From Litoditis marina (taxonomy: Eukaryota > Nematoda > Chromadorea > Rhabditida > Rhabditidae), in assembly GCA_964036275.1 (NCBI GenBank), contig OZ038434.1, positions 27,637,511 through 27,701,510 of the forward strand: a DNA stretch of 64,000 nucleotides. The letters are read 5' to 3'. Below the pieces are notes generated by a model that was given only the letters and a program-made list of their open reading frames with translations, did no database searches and was not told the origin of the DNA. The stretch's first letter is position 1, and each line of letters begins with the position of its first letter. This document shows positions 48,078 to 60,337 of the stretch, piece by piece. Made by a program: the position numbers and the translations under genes.

Positions 48078-51000
48078 GTGTAGGTTTTGAGTCCGTAGTG
48101 AAACAACTGGAGTGGACGATTACATTTTGAAAAGGTCAAATTAGTGTTTGCATTAAAACAATTCAAATGAAAATGCGCCTCGTTCAACGGTTTGACCGGC
48201 ACTGACTTTCCGAAATCCAGTTTCTTTGCGAGATTTGAACCCGCGACGCACCTTTCATGTCACATTAGCGATGGACGTTGTCGTGACATTAACATATACA
48301 AAAAGTGAGATCCAGCGTGAGATAGGATGATCGAGATGTCTTCTTCGAGAACAAACTAACTGAAGAAGACGAATGGACGCTAACCCCACTTTTGTATAGG
48401 AGGGACCAGATCTTCGCTGTAGTTTGAGCCGAGTACACGGTATCATACTTATTACTTATGAAAAACAGAGGAATCAAACTACAAACACAGCGGGACAGTT
48501 AACACAGTTAAGGAATCCGTCCCGCTTTAATTTTGACTTTTAAGTTAACAAACTGACCCTATGGCAAATGAAAAACCATTATCAAAAATATATACTTTTA
48601 TATCCCTATCTTGCTTCGTTTTCTCAGATAAGCGGCTTACGTAATGACACCGATAGGGGAGTTGCGTACGGTGTATGCTCAAAATAGCCTATAGAAGTGC
48701 GAAAATGATTTCAAAACACTCAATCACATACGAATACACAATTAGGGACTGGAAAATGAAAATATATCGGGATGTAAATAAACCAAGTCAAGTTGCGTCA
48801 CAGTGAAAATGTTCATGTCCCCTTCTTTATTGCTTGATGTTATGCAAATTTTACAAATTTTCAATCAGAAAGTTTTTTTGTGGTCTATGGGAAGACATTA
48901 CGAATCTTTTTTGAGCTTTTTAAATTTTTCGTGAAACTCAAATTGTAGCGGAACGGTTTCTTTAAAGTTTACGTCTCAAACAGCAAACCCGACATCATTA
49001 GGAACTATGATTTGTACCGATCCAATGGTGAGATCAGAAATTCAAGAGAAGTTTTTTTTACTCTCAACCGTGCATACAGTGAAAAAAGAGCTGAAAGATG
49101 GAAGAGAAGCGTTGACATGTGCTAGAATGCAACTTCACATTAAAGAGGATAATATGAATTAGAAGTAACCTACGTGAAGAATAGGTTAGTACAGGGAAAG
49201 GCGTGTCTACATGAAAAAAGTGTGATAAAACTTGAGTTTTTGAGAAACAAGAGCCAGGGTGTGATCTTCGAATGTTATCCAATACTTCTATGCTGGACGG
49301 GAAAAGGAGCCCGAATCTCAGGGTTGAAATCGCGATATTCAATTGGTACATCGCCAAAAACTCACAAACCTGAGACATATATTTCACTTTATGTAGATTT
49401 TGAGACATTCTTTTCTGACGTGCGTGACCTACTCTCGCTTCTTATGTTTCTGTTTCTTGGTACTCTTCTGGTACGATTTGTTTGCATTTGCAGATTTGTA
49501 AACATCCATTTTACAATCATCTGCGTTTGCGATTCTCATCAACTACAGTATTTCTTGAACTTCGACCAGCATTCAGAATGTCAACACATAACATCGTTTC
49601 AATCTCTTTAAAAAAACACGTTTTCTCACGTCCTTTCCAACAATGGCTCGTAAACAGTGTTCTCTATGCGTAACATCACGTATCATTACACATGATCTCA
49701 CCATCTCTCGTCCCCCAACTCGCTTCCCGTGACCCATCGACCTTGTGTCTATTGTGGTTCCCCTCTGAGAACGGGGAACCGGTTGTTTGTTGCCGGCGGC
49801 AATTTGCTACCAACAGCGCATTTGAATGTGGCTTAGCCCACGATTGAAGGCTTTTCTTGCCATACACACCTGCACCCGAAACGGGTCTTTGGTGAAGCAT
49901 GACGCATACTTGGGCCGATTTGCCGCTGACTTATCTTCAGGCTCTTAGTGCTATTTTGACAGATACGATTCGAAGAGTGTGACCGTCTCGCGTGAGAGTA
50001 CAAAGGAGTGGATTATTAGTGTATCCGGGTTGAAGTTGCAACAAATGCTCTTTGTCCGATACGTGTTGAGAAAATACTGAAGTCACCAAACTTCTGAATG
50101 TTTTGAACGCCGCGAGAATACGATTTTCGACCAATGAGGAACGGAATCGATCTGCGAACACAGCGGGATAGGATAACATACACCGTATAGGCTTGTGTTT
50201 CAAAAACCCATACGATAGTTATTTTGCTTTTTGTGGACCACGAACACGTGGTGCATATTTGACACGTGCATTTTCCGATAGGACACGTGTGTGATTCAGC
50301 ATCGGGAGAAAACTGTCCTCAAAACACGTCGAGAAGATATTTCGCAGACGCGTGAAACGTGTATATCATTTCAAAATGTATAAACGTGCAATTTGACCTC
50401 AATTCCTGTATAGTTCCTGTCATTATTACTTTTGGCAACATACCTCGCAAAACCTCTTGGCTTGGTTTCACCACATGAGATCTCATAAGAGCTATCTTGA
50501 GAGAACCTGCTAGATAGTTCTCAAAATCTCTATTCACACTATGAATAAGGTTACCTATGTGATCCAGAAGGTTCTTTGGTGAATTTTCTCAATATTAACT
50601 AATCTCACCAGATAATTGGAGATCAAACACAGTAGATCTGGTAATTGTGGGCACCTTAGCGAAACTCGTTTTCTTTTTGTTGCACTTTTTCGATGTGTTA
50701 CGTTTAACTATTTGTCCGAAACCTGAACACTTGGTTTCGAGTGAAACACTGAAAACGACCGCGGAGACCTTGAAACGAGATCGAAAACTCGTATATCGGA
50801 AATGCTGCTGGCACTATGTAAACAATGGAACACTGGTGAAAGTTTCACTACTACAACCGAGTGTATATTGGTACAAAACTTGTTTCTGGAACAATAACTA
50901 CTGGAAACGCAGGCAAAAACGGTCACGTGAAGAATTTTAGACTAGAAAATGTGTCACGGCAGAATTGGACAAATATGTAAACTGATAGTACAACTGGTGG

Positions 51001-51715
51001 TTTGAATGTTGAATGAGATTTTCAATATCATTTTGTTTGAAGTGGCAATGTTTCACGTTTACGTGACTGCACTTACCAGTTGAATAACTGTAAAACGATA
51101 GTTGGTTTGAAAGTCTATCTTCCATGAAAACAAGTTCATCGATGACAAAAGTTCAAATGAACAACCGAATTCCTATCACAATATAACACAAACTATATTT
51201 TTCTTAAGTATCACTGGGTGTTGTGTGAAGGTGTTGGGCCCTTGCACGTTCCCAAATTTTAAACTCCCAAAAATGAGCTGCAACGTTTTAGTGTTGAAAT
51301 GTGGCGTAATTTTACCTTTAAGTGACCAAAAACTCACGTGTTCACGTGAAAAACGTGAGACTCGAACCTTGTCATGTATTTATTACAGCTCATTAGAGTG
51401 CCACAATAACCAAAGTGAAAAAAGACGTTTAATCGCAAATGAACATTATATTCTCTTCTACTTCCAGAAAATATTCTCAACCAGCCAGTTACTACTAGTA
51501 CAAGAAAATGTGTCAAGAACATTACGCCTCGGCAAAGTATCGGCTGAAAAAGTTACTAGTCTAGTTTACGGAACCTCGGAGTATCTGTGAAGCTGCAAAG
51601 CAAGAAAAAATGTCAGAAAAACTAACTATGCGAGGCATATCTAAATAAGAAATAGTGAAAACATTCAACATATTACAATATGTTCATTATTTTTTTACTG
51701 AATTTTGTTCACCTG

Positions 51716-52270
51716 CAGTATGCGGCAAGTTCATGACAGAGATCAGTTGAACCCATGGTGTATTACCGTCAGAGTACGTATGCTAGAAGATCCGGGCACG
51801 TTTATTCCATCCTGCGTCTTCTCAAACACACGCTATTTCTGCTCTTACATCCCGCCGGAACGTGAGCGAGACGAAATAGTGAGGCAAAGCTAGAGACACA
51901 GGATAGGATGAAGGTGTCGGGATCTTCTAGCATACGTACTCAGGTGACTTTTGTCGGATAGCGATTGGTTAATATATACAGTATGTGCAAGCCCAGCAAA
52001 AAATCCCACTAAACATCGCTCACCTGCCATAACATTATTATAACCTAGTTCACATCAAAACAGAGAATTACAGTATCGTAACACTTTCGTTTGACAAAGG
52101 CTATATTAAAGAACGACGATTATGTGGTCCAATCCGAACGCTTCAGTTTTTTAAGCTGCAATACATTTTTCAATTGCAGTTTGAAAGACCGTTAACACGG
52201 GATTGGTCCACATAATCGTCCTATTTTAACGTGACTTCTTGCACTATGAAAACTCAGCTGACTCATCAGC
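51716..52270. repeat. duplicated DB-promoter flank, filled copy
   Basis: Sequence from ATGCGGCAAGTTCAT through TAACCTAGTT(C/T)ACATCAAAACAG to GTGACTTCTTGCACTATG matches 59098-59360 in the same orientation. This copy carries a MITE (52111-52224) that the other lacks. Confidence 0.75.
52111..52224. mobile_element. ~110-bp MITE, TTATGTGGWCCAATC family (copy 2)
   Basis: ACGATTATGTGGTCCAATC and GATTGGTCCACATAATCGT are exact reverse complements. The homologous flank at 59.33 kb reads straight across, which gives an empty-site comparison. Confidence 0.88.
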
Positions 52271-52450
52271 TGTCCTTGAAAGCGAATGCTTAGACAAGAA
52301 GCTCTGACGTATTGCATTGTAAGGTGGCGAATGTTACAGTACCTCGCTGGTTTTTCCTTGAAATGAGTCAGCGCGGCCTCTGCGACACAAAACCCGCCTC
52401 GGGGTATAAATAGGCGCACCGGCTGGCAGAAAGTATACAGTTCAGCTGCT
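52259..52450 (+). promoter_or_regulatory. TATA promoter of plus DB gene with paired AP-1-like sites
   Basis: TGACTCA (52259-52265) and TGAGTCA (52364-52370) lie about 105 bp apart, upstream of a TATA box GGGTATAAATAG (52405-52411). The block matches the minus-copy promoter and the orphan at 59353-59481. Confidence 0.75.
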
Positions 52451-52765
52451 CAGCTCCCTCCGGGGGTACGGTAGTACTCCTCTAGAATTGCTGGGTTCAC
52501 TCAATTCCCCCAATGAAGAACCTACACTTCAATTTACTTATCTCTATCATGCTTTTACAGCTCTTTAATAGAATCTTAGTAATATAGTTGGGTTATCAAC
52601 TCTAGATAAGCTATGTTTGTGATAATGTCTTCTTTTCTGACTAAAATAATATGTTGAATCAAAAAAGCTTCTAATAACTCTTTTATACTCCATTTCTATA
52701 TTTTTCAATAGTTTTTATAACACTTCTCATTATATGTATCTTCCCAGCATTGAGTTCTCTATTAT

Positions 52766-52767
<2 letters not shown>

Positions 52768-52853
<86 letters not shown>

Positions 52854-52855
52854 TC

Positions 52856-52891
<36 letters not shown>
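52768..52891. repeat. (CT)n microsatellite in 5' leader
   Basis: About 60 CT units, one CCCTCTCCCCCT interruption, ending 20 bp before the acceptor that precedes the start codon; it extends that acceptor's pyrimidine tract. Confidence 0.95.
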
Positions 52892-52893
<2 letters not shown>

Positions 52894-52913
52894 ATTTCAA
52901 TTTTTTCCCAGCA

Positions 52914-54987
52914 ATGAACTCTCTCCTTCTCTCGTGTCTCTTGCTGGCAGTCTCTCTCGAGGTGTCTTTCGCCTGCTTCGCCTCCGGTGTCTGCGGCGGC
53001 GGGTGTGGAATGCCACCACCACCACCACCAGTATGTCATGGAGGTAAGTACTGCTGAACTAGACGAATAACCAGACTTAGCATAACTAATGTTATTGCTA
53101 GCCATACCACATCGATGATTAGTTTTAGCATGGTGAAGATTATACACTGTAGCAACCAAAGGCTTGAAACTGTTGTCACAGAAGAGGCTTGATTGCCCTT
53201 CCGTTCAAAATACGTGCCACTATTTTTCATGCAAGGTTTCATCTGAATTCAGGAAAACCAACCATAGAATCTAAGAACATTATGCGCTTACTGATTGAAT
53301 TTTAGGTTGCGGTGGCGGCTACGGCTGCGGTCAGTACGGATGTTATCGCATGAAGGCCAGAGCTCGTTCTTCCAAGACACTTTCCGTTGGATCAGCGGTA
53401 AAATTTGCAAAATATACAAAATAGTAAAAACACCAATTTGTTAGGTTGGATTTTTGTCCATGAATTTCCTCTAAGTAACATGAAAACCAAACCAACGTTA
53501 GAGTTGCGAAGAGTTTCAAAAAATGACAGATTGTCTTTTAGATGGTTATTTTCGACTATTAGTTCGTTATGGGGCCGAGTTCGGTGTTCGGTTCTTTAAC
53601 TCTCATTTTACATTTGGGCTTTGATATTGCATACTTCTTTTTCAGACCAAGACCGCCAGTACCCCGGATGAGAAGTTCATGCAGTGCTGTCACGACCGCA
53701 ATCTGCCCGATTCCTGCCTGAACAAGTGCTCTTTCAGAACCTACACCAAGGCAGCTCTCCAGGTTAGAAATTGTTTGAATTAAGGTGTCACTTTCACAAA
53801 TAAGAACAATTTACATTGAACAACTTAGTGAAACACTTCTACAGAACAAAACATGTGATTACTGAACATTACTCTGTAGTTTGGCAAAAACACAAAATAA
53901 AACATTAACGATGTCAACAGGATTGTTTGTGGAAGATTAGTTTTCTACCATTGCCATTGTCCCAATCCAGTTCTATTGTCTTGCATTGAATAGATACGCT
54001 TAGGGTCATAGGCAGTGTAAACAGTCACTATGAAACCCGTTCTGAACAAAAACGTTCTACAAACTGCGACACATATTCTTGTGTATGAACTGCGTGATGA
54101 AGTTTATATTCGGATAGGTTCCAAAATAGCGGGAAAATGAGAATGAAAGTACGGAAAAACACAGATAATCTCGGTAGATGAAGATAGTGCTCTCGTATCC
54201 ATTTCACGTATTCACGTAAAACGAACATATTCTTTTCTGAATGAATAATTCACCACGGTTCGTTATATTTCAGGCCATGTACTTCAAACAAGACTCTTGC
54301 CCAATGCAAGCTGCTGCCGATATCCAGTTCTGTGCCGCCCAGGGCAAAGACCACACAGGATGCTGCGCCAGAAACGGAGTTCAGACCACCCTCGCCGGAG
54401 CAAAGGTACGGTAGCACTAAATTATATTGTGTTCTACTATTAGTTCATGACACATTTGGTATCATGACAGTCATGTGAACATCCTTTTGAACACACTGAA
54501 AATATCAGAAAAAGCTCGCTATTTGCTTTGGAGCACTTTCTACTGAAAAAAAGGTTGAGTTTTCCCTTACAATTACAACAATTCATAATTTATAGCATAC
54601 AGCAACCTTCCTATAGTGATGTCATACCAGTAGTACAATAAATAGGGTGGACAAGCAGTTAGTTAGAATTCAGAAGATTCTCAACACTCGAACAGTATTG
54701 GACCAGACATTCAAGCCTTTCCCAAATTCTACATATTTACCTCTGTTCTCTTCCAGTGCATGACTTTCTGTGACCAGCGTCCCGGAAACGTGACCCAACT
54801 CGATTTGACCTACCTGGCCTGTTATGACCGTTTCGAGAACATGAAGGCCTGTTTCTGGCAGGACATTTCCACCGAATCTTCTCCCGCCTTCTCTTTCTCT
54901 GAGGATGAGCCGACCGCTCGCGACACGCAACGCGTCAACCTCAGGGTGGGCAGCCCCAGAACCTTCCAGGCTAAGACTTTTCCCTGA
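52914..54987 (+). CDS. secreted DB-module cysteine-rich protein, plus copy
   Basis: Five exons: 52914-53043, 53306-53397, 53646-53762, 54274-54405, 54757-54987; 233 residues. Signal peptide MNSLLLSCLLLAVSLEVSFA, then CFASGVCGGGCGM, six prolines, a Gly/Cys-rich exon (YGCGQYGCY), and the DB module (CCHDRNLPDSCLNKC ... FCAAQGKDHTGCC ... CMTFC ... LACYDRFENMKACFW). One NVT glycosylation sequon lies in the last exon. The role of DB-module proteins is not established; they are extracellular and typical of nematodes. Exon lengths equal those of the minus copy exactly and I see about six amino-acid differences. An AATAAA follows at 55034. The promoter has a TATA box about 500 bp upstream, so the leader is likely spliced. 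Confidence 0.94.
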
Positions 54988-55033
54988 ACACCATTCTTTC
55001 CCGAGAATATGTTGTATCAAAGGTTGTGATGTA

Positions 55034-55039
55034 AATAAA
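55034..55039 (+). promoter_or_regulatory. poly(A) signal of plus DB gene
   Basis: AATAAA 47 bases after the stop, in the same GATGTAAATAAACG context as the inverted copy. Confidence 0.7.
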
Positions 55040-55060
55040 CGTTTATTATACGATTTTAAC

Positions 55061-55948
55061 GTTATTCAAAATAAAGTTCTGCGATTAGCAAGCTGTAAAT
55101 TGAAAACACGGATGTCTAATAGCTCGTGTACAGTCTGAAGCTATCTGCGTCTCTCTGATCTACACAGATTTCCGCCAGCAAAACCTGGTCAAGACACAAA
55201 CACGGTACTTCTTCTGAATCTTCAACTCTGAAGTCGAAAACCGAGTTGTTTACCAAGGTTCGTCCTATCAAATTGGTCACTAAGATAAGGTCAGCTATTT
55301 TAGAAAGATGTTTACACGTGTCTTTCCACACAATTATCTTTTATGCTGTTCTGTAGTCTTTCCGAGATCAAAGTACGATATTTGTATCGTACCCTTCCGA
55401 GATCAAACTACAGTAATTCACTGCAACCTGACTGTGAATACGACTCTAGAACTGTCGCCTTCTCACACTGCAACAAACGTTAATGGGCAGAACTGAGTTA
55501 AGTGAGCAGTACAAAAACACAATATTCGTGCTAGATCTCAAACCACCCTATTGTGCACCTGATAATCAGCTGATATCGCGACTGAGGTAAATAGTTCATG
55601 GAATGAAACAGATTACAAAATGTCACGTACAAAAACAACAATGTTTGCAAGGATATACGAGTCAAACAACTGTACAACTTACCGATATAAAATGAGTACT
55701 TCTATTTGATTAGCAACACAAACAAAACAACTTGGACAGCAAAGTAACAACATAATCAACAAAAAGCTTCACACGACAGAGATATGTTGTGAAAATTAGG
55801 TCAACTATATACAAATCTAACCATATTTCTGCAAAACTTCACAAGAAAAATATTACTCGTAGATGTACAATAAGTAAACTGAAACTACTAATGTACGGGT
55901 TGAACGGTACGACATTTGAGCACAAAACTGTATAAAACTATTCTCGTT
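55061..55948. other. intergenic, convergent genes
   Basis: No exon recognised. Contains two copies of the GATCAAAnTAC motif near 55370-55395. Confidence 0.4.
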
Positions 55949-58779
55949 TCAAGTTCTATTTTGCTGGTTCATAGGAATTACTTTTGCTTTCTGTTGGCTT
56001 TTTCGGAATAGCGTTCGTCTTATCGATCTACTCGTGAGCAGCAAGACCCAGGGAGAGCTGAGGGAAAGAATATCGACCATGAAACATTTGTATCGGACTA
56101 TGAATACGATCAAATCGATTGGTGGCGAGTCGAATTCCTGCTTGACAGCAATATATGTAGACACCTGGAAAGATTCGAGTAATAAGGTTTGGGTTTTGCG
56201 AGAAACTAAGCGTGACTTACTGAGAGATATCACATTTCGGAGTTGAAAACACGCGCATGTAACCACTGTCTAAAAATGGTGCAATCCCGAAGTTTTTGCA
56301 TGGACATTTTGCAAGAGATTTCAACTTTTGGGAAAATAGAACAATTGTTACTCTCACCAAAGCGAGTATGCACGGTGTACGTTGCAATATGATAAGATTA
56401 TCTAAATTTTTCATGGTCGAAGAACGTTAGACGTTTATCGTGATGCAACTAAACCTGAGCAATTGTTACTATTTAGACACTGTACCTGAAACGCAGTCTG
56501 AAGCACATGGAGCAGTAGATTCACAGCGCCAACGACCCAAAGCGAAAATTCTAGACCAGCCGCTCGCCTCGAAGAATTGAATCGTAATTGAACGATGGAA
56601 CTAGATAGAAACAGAATACCGAACAATGATGTGATGACTGAGGCATATAGTGTGTGTACAGTGAGCAGGAACTGAAACACAGATACTTCCATCGAGATTA
56701 CCAGGATTCTGCGAAACTACTGCGAAACATTTCAGCTTATTCATAGGTTTTGTCAACCCGTTGTAAACACCGTATTATCGATTGTGTAAGGGGCGGAGTT
56801 TGGCGACTAAAATAGGGTTCATGCTTTTAAAACGTAGTTTCGACAACTTTTTGTTTCTTCAAAAAAATGACTACGGTTCAACTAAGCTCATAGCCGTTCT
56901 GCGTATCATTGATCCACACACTCTCTCAACCGCCGGCAATTAATCAACGACCGCTCGCCCCGCATCGCTCAATCAATTGAAGCCTTTGCTGTCTTTATGG
57001 AAAAAAATGGCGACTATAGCTACGACACCATGATGGGTATCAGGTATAAACAAATTAAACGATCAGTCTTCACCACGAACACACCACACGAGCCGCGTAA
57101 TCGTAATTGGTTATCAATTATACTGAAACAACACCAAATGTTTTTTTTTCACAACCGGATTGTGTTTGGGGATACTCAGATGACAGATCGACAGCATGTT
57201 TCATACACAACAGAATCGAGTTGAAAAATTGCACTTACTCCACTATAGGGTTTGGTGAAGTCAAGCGAGGCACCTAAGGGCCCGCCCCAACTCCGGAAAT
57301 ACGCCTGAGATGGTAAAATGTACCAGGAAGAACCGATTGAAGCCAAGAACAGAACACTCCAACCGAGCGGTAAACACCACTTCCACATCTGACAACAGAT
57401 TTTTTATGAAGTAGTTGTTCATCTTCATGAAGTACTTGTTGACATTCGTGGGGTAAAAATCTTGGCGAATCAGTTTACGCTTGTAGTGAAGTCTGTGGAA
57501 TGATAGAATACCCCCAGGTCAGGCACGTGCAGAAGTAAAGTTTGTGTTCCTTTTTTATGATCTTTTGTTTTCCCGATCGACTGACGAAACTGAGTTTTCC
57601 TTCACAGTAATGAATTTTCTGATGCGGACTAATGAAATTTTCCGCAGCGAACAACTTCTTATATTGGAGCTCCATAATTCACTTCTGCCTTACTGAACGG
57701 AGTACGAGAATTTCGGTGTAGTGGCTTTGAAGTATTTTTGGAGCCTTCTATCCGAAATGTTGAGCAAACTATTATCTCAAAACGTGAAGAATTTGCACTA
57801 AAACTATAGATTGGTTTTAGTGTGAGATAGAAAAATGTCGATGTGAGGAAACAAACACTAACCGAAGCATAAGAGTTTGGGAAAAACAGATAGGTCCATC
57901 TGTTGAAACTGATCAGAAGTGTCGAATAAAGTTGCCATATTCTTGAAAAGCCAAGAAAAAAGTAGGGAATCGTCAAATGAGGCCCGATAGGCAAATACAC
58001 CACACACGCGCGGCACACTGTGGAGATGGGGAATCTCACGAATATCCAGTCCATCAACACTGTCAGCAAATTCTGAATTGAACGTTATTTTCTGTAATTG
58101 CGACGTGAAGCAACCGTTGTCATATTAATCTAAAAACTGATCTTTGAAGTTTTTCTGCTTACCTTGAAACCATGTTTGCACGTCTTGAAATGCATAATTG
58201 ACTAGTCCACATTCGTTCTACATTAACTAAGTGAGCTGAATGCACTCACCACATATCCATCCAAAACATAGTGTTTGTAGAAAAAACTCCTCTGTATTAA
58301 ACACTTTTTTATATGAGAAATTATCTAGGTAAACGGAGGGAAAACCTGCAACTTTTATGTCCACCTTAGTTATATTCCAGTGTGATCAAACGTTCAATGA
58401 ATACAACGGAAACTACGCTCAATTTCGCAGTATCAAAACATGGATTCATGGATTTTTCCAATTTTTTCTCAGTTTAACTCAGAGTCACTTCATGGGGCGG
58501 TCACATCAGTTCCTCACTAGGTTGTGCCACTGAGAATGTGTAAAACAGGGCTGTGAACGGGCACCTTTTTTCAAATTTAAAATATAAATCCTTGTACAAA
58601 ACAACTCAATCCAGCTTTGAGCGGAACTTACCATACGCAGCAGAAAACACGCAGATATAAAAAATGGAGTTCTCCCAAAATGGAGGCTCTTCCAGTAGGT
58701 CGGTATCGAAATGTGCCACTCCGAAGTGGAATGTGCGATTATTAGATAATACAGGATAATGACGACCGTTTTTCTCAAA
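55949..58779 (-). CDS. serpentine 7TM chemoreceptor, Srg/Srv-like, first exon missing
   Basis: Five exons in phase: 58632-58779, 57863-58072, 57239-57388, 56486-56671, 55949-56164; about 303 residues found. Hydrophobic blocks follow 7TM order: TPFFISACFLLRM and LLTVLMDWIFVRFP (TM2), a TM3 block ending LLISFNRWTYLFFP (the family's FNR...FP signature at the TM3 end), WCLPLGWSVLFLASIGSSWYI (TM4), LLTVHTLYASVITSLFGILFL (TM5, 21 residues; last residue separable), WVVGAVNLLLHVLQTAF (TM6), and MVDILSLSSPWVLLLTSRS (TM7, the D.xSLxxPW motif). This places it in the nematode Srg superfamily of G-protein-coupled odorant receptors expected in sensory neuron cilia. The first exon found opens in phase 2 without a Met, so the N-terminus and part of TM1 are unassigned. 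The alternative frame of exon 58632-58779 (reading FEKNGRHYPV) was rejected because it does not continue in phase. Confidence 0.85.
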
Positions 58780-59097
58780 CTGAGAAAATGTCAACCAGAC
58801 CCAGTCAAAAGGCATCTGAATGTCGGTAATACAGTGATTCCTGAACCTCATTGAATACGATGGAATACAACAAACATGATATTTGTACACAGGAGTGAAT
58901 TACGCAAATGAGGCGTGTGATAAGGTATAATTATGGATGGGACTGAGACCTAATCAGAAATGTAGTAGAGCAATAATGTAAAATTTAAAAAAAAATTGAC
59001 ACATTCAGCAAGATAAACTATCCACATATGTTCATAAACGCTGATAATTGGATCAATTTTTCTAATTGAACGAGATTCATTGCGATTCCGCTAGAAT
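58780..59097. other. chemoreceptor upstream region
   Basis: Should contain the first exon of the chemoreceptor; no ATG with a donor in the required phase was found. Confidence 0.35.
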
Positions 59098-59481
59098 ATG
59101 CGGCAAGTTCATAACGGCAAGTTCATTAGTTAAACCCATTTTGTTTTACCGTCCGTTCATTTTGGTCTAATTGGAAACGGTTAATATATAGGTATAGTAT
59201 AAGCAAACACAGCGAAATATACCAGTCAAGAACGCTGGCCTGTTTTTGATAGTAGTAACCTAGTTTACATCAAAACAGATGATTACAGTTTCATACCGCT
59301 TTTCGTTTGACAAAGACAATCACCGTGACTTCTTGCACTATGAGAACTCAGCTGACTCATCACTTGCCCTTGAAAGCCAATGCTTGAACAAGAAGCCCCA
59401 ATGACGTATTGCATTGTAACGTGACAAGTGTTACATTACCTCGTTCGTTTTTTTTCGAATGAGTCAGCGCGGCCTCTGCGA
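59098..59481. repeat. orphan third copy of DB-gene promoter and flank
   Basis: Matches 51716-52380 (without the MITE), including both AP-1-like sites (59353-59359, 59460-59466), ACGTATTGCATTGTAACGTG and CAGCGCGGCCTCTGCGA. Homology stops just before the position of the TATA box, and no DB exon follows. Confidence 0.85.
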
Positions 59482-59494
59482 GTCCCGGTCATAA

Positions 59495-59572
59495 GCGCAA
59501 ATCCAAATTGCGCAAAGCACCGAGCAAAGCACAAAGCACCAAATTGCGCAAAGCACAAGCGCAAAGCACAGT
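59495..59572. repeat. GCAAAGCAC short tandem repeat
   Basis: Repeated GCGCAAAGCAC / GAGCAAAGCACAAAGCAC units start 14 bases after the orphan promoter breaks off. Confidence 0.8.
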
Positions 59573-60337
59573 TAGAAGTCAGCTGAAAGAATGAGAAAGT
59601 TTTCTCGAAATGGGTTTTTATACCCCACGTGAAACGGTGAGTACACGTTTTTAGACAGGTGGAAAACGTACCTGTCTACCAAGAAAACAGGTTTGCCCAT
59701 GAGTCTAACAAGAAAGCATTAGTGAGCTTACGAACTTGAAAAAAATAAGAAAAGAGAAAAGAAAACGTTTGCGGTTAGAAGAGTTTTCAAACTTCTCTGT
59801 GCTCTCATTTCTTTCACTTGCACATAAATTGTAGATTAGAAATCTTCTAAACAACCTTCTTAATTTGTTTTATACATTTGTAATTTAAAATGCAGTTTTG
59901 TAACTTGTTACAGTAAGCAAATAACTGAGAACAACTGTCTCTCAATTTTTGCTTAACAAGTCGAAGATGAAGAATAGTGCTACTCAAACAAAAGTGTTAA
60001 CGGGTTTTCACCTGTTTTTCTCTTTATCATTTCTGGTTGAGCATTCAATGAACGCTTTCATTTTTAGTCGTTTCATGAACTGCGGGGTTGATCCGTTTGA
60101 AATGTAGGTTATTCTAGTTTCTCGTGATATTCCTAGTAGGTTATTTGTTTCCACAAATTGAATAACTAAGTTCTGAAATCAACTAGTATTACAAATAGAA
60201 AAATCTCTGTTTTTCACTCTGACCTGAACTTTCGCACATGAATGACTGTTGTACTGTGTAACTAGTGTGTGTCTCAGAAAAAAAGTATGTGTAACTAGGA
60301 ACAACTGTTAACCTTCAAACGCGTTGTTATTTTTCCA

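Larger units (their letters stand above)
45488..51700. other. 6-kb repeat-rich intergenic region
   Basis: Expected site of the missing first exon of the hedgehog-related gene. It holds a non-LTR retrotransposon fragment (45548-45785), MITE and tRNA-like pieces at 47.9-48.3 kb, and dispersed ATCAAACTACAAA motifs (48473, 34768-type). Weak + strand open stretches at about 49272-49611 and 50639-50940 could encode small membrane proteins but are not called. Confidence 0.45.

Noticed and set aside
49272..49611. Possible two-exon small membrane protein on the + strand
   Set aside because: Phase fits (49272-49322, 49405-49611) and there is one hydrophobic segment, but the donor and acceptor are poor and the minus strand is also open; not enough to call.
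50639..50940. Possible exon with hydrophobic start and Cys/Trp-rich tail on the + strand
   Set aside because: No ATG, no upstream exon found and no family recognised.
51225..51590. 121-codon + strand open frame
   Set aside because: Starts at GTG, AT-rich codon use, no splice or promoter context.
52683..53159. 158-codon minus-strand open frame through the CT repeat
   Set aside because: A simple-sequence artefact: poly Glu-Arg from (GA)n on the antisense of the DB gene.
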